Origin: Przewalskia tangutica
Lineage: Eukaryota; Streptophyta; Magnoliopsida; Solanales; Solanaceae
Assembly (NCBI GenBank): GCA_029844215.1
Contig: CM056724.1
Span: forward strand, 34,696,446 to 34,760,445
DNA length: 64,000 bases
Direction of reading: 5' to 3'
Shown here: one piece after another, positions 62,901 to 64,000 of the stretch
How the letters are laid out: each line of letters starts with the position of its first letter
Position numbering within the stretch: position 1 is the stretch's first letter
The notes under the pieces: model-generated
Database searches by the model: none
What the model saw: the letters and a program-made list of their open reading frames with translations, nothing else
Told to the model about the DNA's origin: nothing
Position numbers and translations under genes: made by a program

Positions 62901-64000
62901 AATATCCGTCAACTGGCATGAAACCTAATACAAATAGAATGCACTTGGTCAAATTCCAACTATCTCTAGCATGTTTGCTACCCATGCTCCTCTATGAAAG
63001 AGGAGCAAGATACTACTTTGCTGCAGTTATTAAAGCACTGCTGAAAGAAAGACAGCTCACAGATCCATGCAGACGCTCCTGTGGAACAATTTCAGACAAG
63101 AATTCTTGAGCAGCTTCAACCAAATTGTAGATCATTACCCGCCCTTCTCGAGCATTGAAACAGGCCTGGGATGGTTTAAAAGTTATAAGTGAGATTAGTG
63201 TTGTCAAAGGCGAAACTGTTAAAAAGCATTCCAAGTCTATCGAGACTTTAAGCGCAATTGAAGTGTGAGCTTTAGATAACAAAGGCGCAACGAAGAAAAA
63301 TAATAAAATATATATGTAATGCATAAAGATTTCCTTAACAATTAACATATCATTTTGCCAATCATATTTATTGTTGAGTACGTTCTATTGAAGATTGAAC
63401 TTATGGGCAATGAGACACACACTTTAGTACCTTGCCTACACTGAAGGCAGCCTAAGCGACGTGAAGCGCCTACCCTGAGCTTCAGGGATTAACCGTTAGG
63501 CGCGCCTCAAATGAGCCTTTCACAACACTAAGTGAGATAACACAGAAGTTTGAAGTATTAACCAACAACTCAGTGTAGTTAAAATAAAGTCCGTAGAAAA
63601 TACATGAGCACGTCAAATACATGTTAGCAGACAACATTACTTTAGTAAAGCAAGTAAAATTTAATTTACTTTAACCATGTACGGGAGGACGGGCCAGTAG
63701 AACACTCTGCATGAAATGATTCATAAAAAGTCACAAAATCCCATATTATGCATATGACTAAATGCAACAATGAGTAGAGGAAGGTAACTGTAATAAACAA
63801 TCCAGATTCATTGATCTACTAGCAGGAATTTCACAGATTTAAGTATAGGAATGTTGTAAATAAATCTGCAAGTTGATATACTGGGAAAGGAAGCTCCTTA
63901 GACCAATGAGCAACTAACCTTCGCTAAGCCAAATATGAGCAATGAGAAATACAGCAAATATGTCCATCCTAATCAAACTCCATTTTTAGAACTGCATGAT
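29929..64000 (-). CDS. GCN2: GCN2-type eIF2-alpha kinase, 25 visible exons, 5' partial, possible 2-bp frameshift
   Basis: Exons in gene order, all with GT-AG borders: 63061-63165, 62511-62924, 62115-62249, 61749-61835, 61522-61605, 61309-61423, 57777-57894, 52972-53026, 52689-52858, 48573-48757, 47544-47689, 47202-47451, 44903-45185, 44686-44794, 42965-43045, 42819-42875, 42364-42495, 42185-42268, 35731-35839, 35516-35652, 34493-34600, 31119-31205, 30889-30991, 30694-30816, 29929-30039 (TAG at 29931-29929). About 1129 residues are visible against about 1250 in Arabidopsis; the start and most of the RWD domain lie beyond 64000. Known role: cytosolic kinase that senses uncharged tRNA through its HisRS-like domain and phosphorylates eIF2-alpha under amino-acid shortage and other stress. 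Phases fit throughout except entry into 31119-31205, where frame needs two more bases. The introns hold over a dozen transposons. Confidence 0.95.
31890..32096 (+). mobile_element. Stowaway MITE
   Basis: 207 bp with the classic end CTCCCTCCGTCCC and the inverted GGGATGGAGGGAG, flanked by TA on both sides (31888-31889 and 32097-32098). Lies in the GCN2 intron between exons 34493-34600 and 31119-31205. Confidence 0.95.
32280..34135 (+). pseudogene. copia pol fragment (pre-integrase, integrase), decayed
   Basis: Antisense to GCN2 inside the same intron. Integrase core words are visible at about 33555-33735: FHVEIQTNLG, then QFMKSYGTIPCISC and QQNGIAERK, with many stops. At about 34040-34130 there is a later integrase-like piece. 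The left part (32280-33100) is assigned only by continuity. Confidence 0.65.
34827..35042 (+). mobile_element. copia LTR with adjacent tRNA-Met-type primer site
   Basis: A 204-bp block starting TGTTGATTG and ending TTCTACA (35030) is followed at once by TGGTATTAGAGT (35031-35042), one base from the copia primer site TGGTATCAGAG. It lies in the GCN2 intron between exons 35516-35652 and 34493-34600. The left border is less sure. Confidence 0.6.
36113..36773. mobile_element. Non-autonomous hAT-like element, 661 bp, inside the LINE
   Basis: Inverted ends CTATGTAGCACGGACAC and (reverse complement) CTATGAAGCACGGACAC. Flanked by the 8-bp duplication CCGAGAAC at 36105-36112 and 36774-36781. Both sides carry tandem words: GAGAGGT and GGACAC on the left, GTGTCCC on the right. 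The middle is AT-rich. An adjacent G also matches, so a 9-bp duplication (Mutator-like) is not excluded. ORFs across it are repeat artefacts. Confidence 0.88.
37011..37126. mobile_element. 116-bp hAT MITE inside the LINE
   Basis: Inverted ends CTAAGTTGCGCAGACTCTT and CTATGTTGCTCAGACTCTT, with the perfect 8-bp duplication ATGGCCAC at 37003-37010 and 37127-37134. Removing it and one duplication copy rejoins the LINE frame (DVMATMQNF). Confidence 0.93.
39413..40417. other. Intron DNA, nothing recognised
   Basis: AT-rich GCN2 intron sequence between the LINE and the next hAT. No ORF, tail or terminal repeat was recognised. Confidence 0.4.
40426..41285. mobile_element. Non-autonomous hAT element, 860 bp, with GGTCCGG arrays
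   Basis: Ends TAGAGCTGCACAA and (reverse complement) TAGGGCTGCACAA. Flanked by GCTGCATT (40418-40425) and GCTGCGTT (41286-41293), an 8-bp duplication with one change. Both subterminal regions are dense in GGACCG/GGTCCGG. The segment gttatatggaccgaatggac occurs twice (about 40535 and 40587). The centre (about 40680-41100) has a higher GC content and no recognised gene. Lies in the GCN2 intron between exons 42185-42268 and 35731-35839. Confidence 0.88.
44270..44540 (-). repeat. SINE-related dispersed repeat fragments
   Basis: The words cctcaatccaaactagttgg and tatatgaatcctc, then taaaccttgatcccaacttg, are familiar from Solanaceae SINE-like repeats read on the - strand. No tail or target duplication was defined. 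Lies in the GCN2 intron 43046-44685. Confidence 0.4.
45463..45768 (-). other. Glycine-rich ORF in a GCN2 intron, possible gene fragment
   Basis: Same strand as GCN2. The second Met gives MASWRDKEEDFGSGGGGGG, then RRRWWGMDNMSVSLKTDQ. The following bases (CAG then gtttatgag) could be a splice donor, with T-rich DNA after it. Upstream (45800-46100, - strand) the sequence is pyrimidine-rich like a plant 5' UTR and ends in an acceptor-like gtgggcag just before the ATG. I recognise no family. It may be a first exon of a captured or nested gene, now broken, or chance. Confidence 0.3.
45769..47201. other. Intron DNA with simple G-run
   Basis: Rest of the GCN2 intron 45186-47201. Contains a G-run near 46600 and AT-rich DNA. 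No transposon ends were recognised. Confidence 0.4.
49195..50182 (+). mobile_element. PIF/Harbinger element, internally deleted, with transposase end
   Basis: Flanked by TTA (49192-49194 and 50183-50185), the target size of this superfamily. Inverted ends GTGGCTGTTTGGATTGG and GGGCCTGTTTGGATTGG. Inside (49605-49821) lies a frameshifted transposase C-terminus: TIHNFIRRNAEMDIDFDLYE, then EMDHVRDLVRNQIIEYMQ. Direct repeats of about 27 bp (gcttctgggtacccagaggt) lie at the left end, and a 53-bp AT-rich segment is doubled at about 49410-49530. Confidence 0.9.
50245..51265 (-). pseudogene. L1-type LINE 3' fragment
   Basis: On the - strand: LLMKWLWRFTYED, GVSILKSIRGLWPLF, KVSFWKHIWVGSQPLKELFP and ESWEQQGWNLQFRRLLN, then YTVKSAYVAL, a damaged zf-RVT region, and IWWTIWKERKSICFEE. 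This is the C-terminal part of plant L1 ORF2, with frameshifts near 50700 and a stop at about 50605. It lies in the GCN2 intron 48758-52688, sense to the gene. Confidence 0.85.
51266..52688. other. Intron DNA with a 16-base G-run
   Basis: No gene recognised. A G-run occupies 51989-52004. ORFs on both strands around it are not convincing. Confidence 0.4.
53920..54481 (+). mobile_element. RTE-type LINE, 5'-truncated, with TTG tail
   Basis: Encodes the C-terminal end GRGRPKKYWGEVI followed by LTKDMTLDRGMWRTRIKVEE with a stop, then a 3' UTR with gagggtctcccggaaacagc and ggtaaggtctgtgtacactc, ending ctgggtatg and TTG repeats. Flanked by AAAGAGG at 53913-53919 and 54482-54488. Lies in the GCN2 intron 53027-57776. 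Confidence 0.88.
54590..55130 (+). pseudogene. L1-type LINE endonuclease fragment
   Basis: Reads YWSIRGMKAQKAFKRLKSI, LTFIALQEPMTKSAKI, CNNKIWLFWSDDHV, then in another frame SDELRSIAARI, DFKVITAVEEKQGG and LSCIDDSGC. This is the apurinic-endonuclease domain of plant L1, broken by several stops. Confidence 0.85.
55219..55553 (-). mobile_element. Complete TRIM element, 335 bp
   Basis: LTRs of 119 bp at 55219-55337 and 55435-55553, read on the - strand TGTTGGAGTCCCACATCG ... ATTACA. A primer site (- strand TGGTATCAGAT, 55424-55434) sits directly inside the 5' LTR. The internal part is only about 97 bp and has no coding potential. Perfect target duplication ATAAA at 55214-55218 and 55554-55558. 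Confidence 0.93.
55554..56849. other. AT-rich intron DNA
   Basis: Very AT-rich from about 56040 to 56460 with many tata/atata words. No gene or terminal repeat was recognised. Confidence 0.4.
56850..57195 (+). pseudogene. L1-type LINE ORF2 fragment
   Basis: Reads VEEVWHELVAGNPMWILQQ, LKRTIKRLN, EEPKRLEKQIADLEMAL, then QTEGQGKWLKDGEK, the linker between endonuclease and reverse transcriptase in plant L1. It may be the same insertion as 54590-55130, split later. Confidence 0.75.
57282..57480. repeat. Imperfect direct repeat of about 65 bp
   Basis: The segment ccaaatccaatatatc followed by ggggcagttttggccttttt and ccgtt at about 57293-57335 recurs at about 57425-57465 with point changes. Such gggca.tttttggcc repeats are common in plant introns. 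No coding content. Confidence 0.6.
58715..59364 (+). mobile_element. RTE-type LINE, 5'-truncated, with TTG tail
   Basis: Encodes in shifting frames MLRWMCG, DALVRRCERFTMEGWRRGR, GRPKKY, then MASLQLTEDMTLDRRVWRTR, followed by the family 3' UTR (ggtaaggtctgtgatcactc, actgggtatg) and TTG repeats. Flanked by GTGTCGGGTCC (58704-58714) and GTGTCGGGGCC (59365-59375), an 11-bp duplication with one change. Same family as 53920-54481. Confidence 0.9.
59709..59940 (+). mobile_element. Au-like SINE
   Basis: Box A ggcctagtggtcaa and box B ggttcaattcc lie about 40 bp apart, followed by the family words ggtgggaggtggcaggtatc and gaggtgcgcgcaagctggcc and an A-rich tail. Near-matching flanks aaaggaacatg (left) and aaaggaccatg (right) look like a target duplication. 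Lies in the GCN2 intron 57895-61308. The rest of that intron (59941-61308) shows nothing recognisable. Confidence 0.85.
62115..63165 (-). other. GCN2: GCN2 exons 1-3 visible: RWD tail and charged linker
   Basis: Exon 63061-63165 encodes NAREGRVMIYNLVEAAQEFL, the end of the RWD domain that binds GCN1 in this family. Exon 62511-62924 encodes an unstructured region (FGGPFVYGFVDLFSGSGESW) and then a lysine/glutamate-rich helix likely to form a coiled coil (KKIDQIVKPALNQ, RKAEMKLNALKEE). Exon 62115-62249 continues the linker. No RWD exon could be found in 63166-64000. Confidence 0.85.
63196..63530. mobile_element. hAT MITE, 335 bp
   Basis: Ends TAGTGTTGTCAAAGGC and (reverse complement) TAGTGTTGTGAAAGGC. 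Perfect 8-bp duplication AGTGAGAT at 63188-63195 and 63531-63538. The right part is rich in GCGCC words. No coding sequence. Lies in the first visible GCN2 intron. Confidence 0.93.
63539..64000. other. Intron DNA at the right edge
   Basis: GCN2 intron or unrecognised upstream part. I looked for the remaining RWD exons here and did not find a convincing one. Confidence 0.4.

Noticed and set aside
63013..63348. 111-codon - strand ORF as a gene of its own
   Set aside because: Only 63061-63165 is exon; the rest is intron and the hAT MITE read in frame.

Overview
This is plant nuclear DNA, most likely from a Solanaceae species with a large, repeat-rich genome. It is AT-rich and carries plant-specific kinases, long introns and many plant transposon families. 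The family placement rests on remembered repeat types (TS/SolS/Au-like SINEs and RTE tails ending in TTG repeats), not on a database search.

Two host genes can be supported. At the left edge on the + strand is the 3' part of an intronless CRINKLY4/ACR4-type receptor kinase (1-2063, 5' end cut off). On the - strand, from 29929 past the right edge, is a GCN2-type eIF2-alpha kinase. Its 25 visible exons have GT-AG borders and encode about 1129 residues: the RWD tail, a charged linker, the kinase domain, a HisRS-like domain and the C-terminal domain. The chain of exon phases is consistent except at one place. Exon 31119-31205 is 87 bp but would need 89 bp to keep frame, so this copy may carry a 2-bp frameshift.

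Between the genes (2.5-29 kb) is a nested stack of decayed retroelements: an Athila-like LTR and gag; inside that gag a 3.66-kb solo LTR with target duplication ATATA; a decayed Ogre/Tat-type element whose LTR was invaded by a 3.45-kb hAT transposon; and a Ty3/gypsy gag-pol split inside reverse transcriptase by a Ty1/copia element with both LTRs. A near-perfect foldback and a solo LTR lie just downstream of the GCN2 stop codon. The LTR contains the nearest AATAAA on the GCN2 strand.

The GCN2 introns are swollen by insertions: L1-type LINEs, truncated RTE LINEs, hAT elements and MITEs, a PIF/Harbinger remnant, a Stowaway MITE, copia pieces, a complete 335-bp TRIM and an Au-like SINE. Many have clear target-site duplications, so their order of insertion can be read. 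I found no bacterial-type system, CRISPR array, rRNA or tRNA gene, and no clearly new gene system. The most unusual signals are the GCN2 frame break, its LTR-based 3' end, the foldback, and a 15-nt GC box shared by LTRs of unrelated families.
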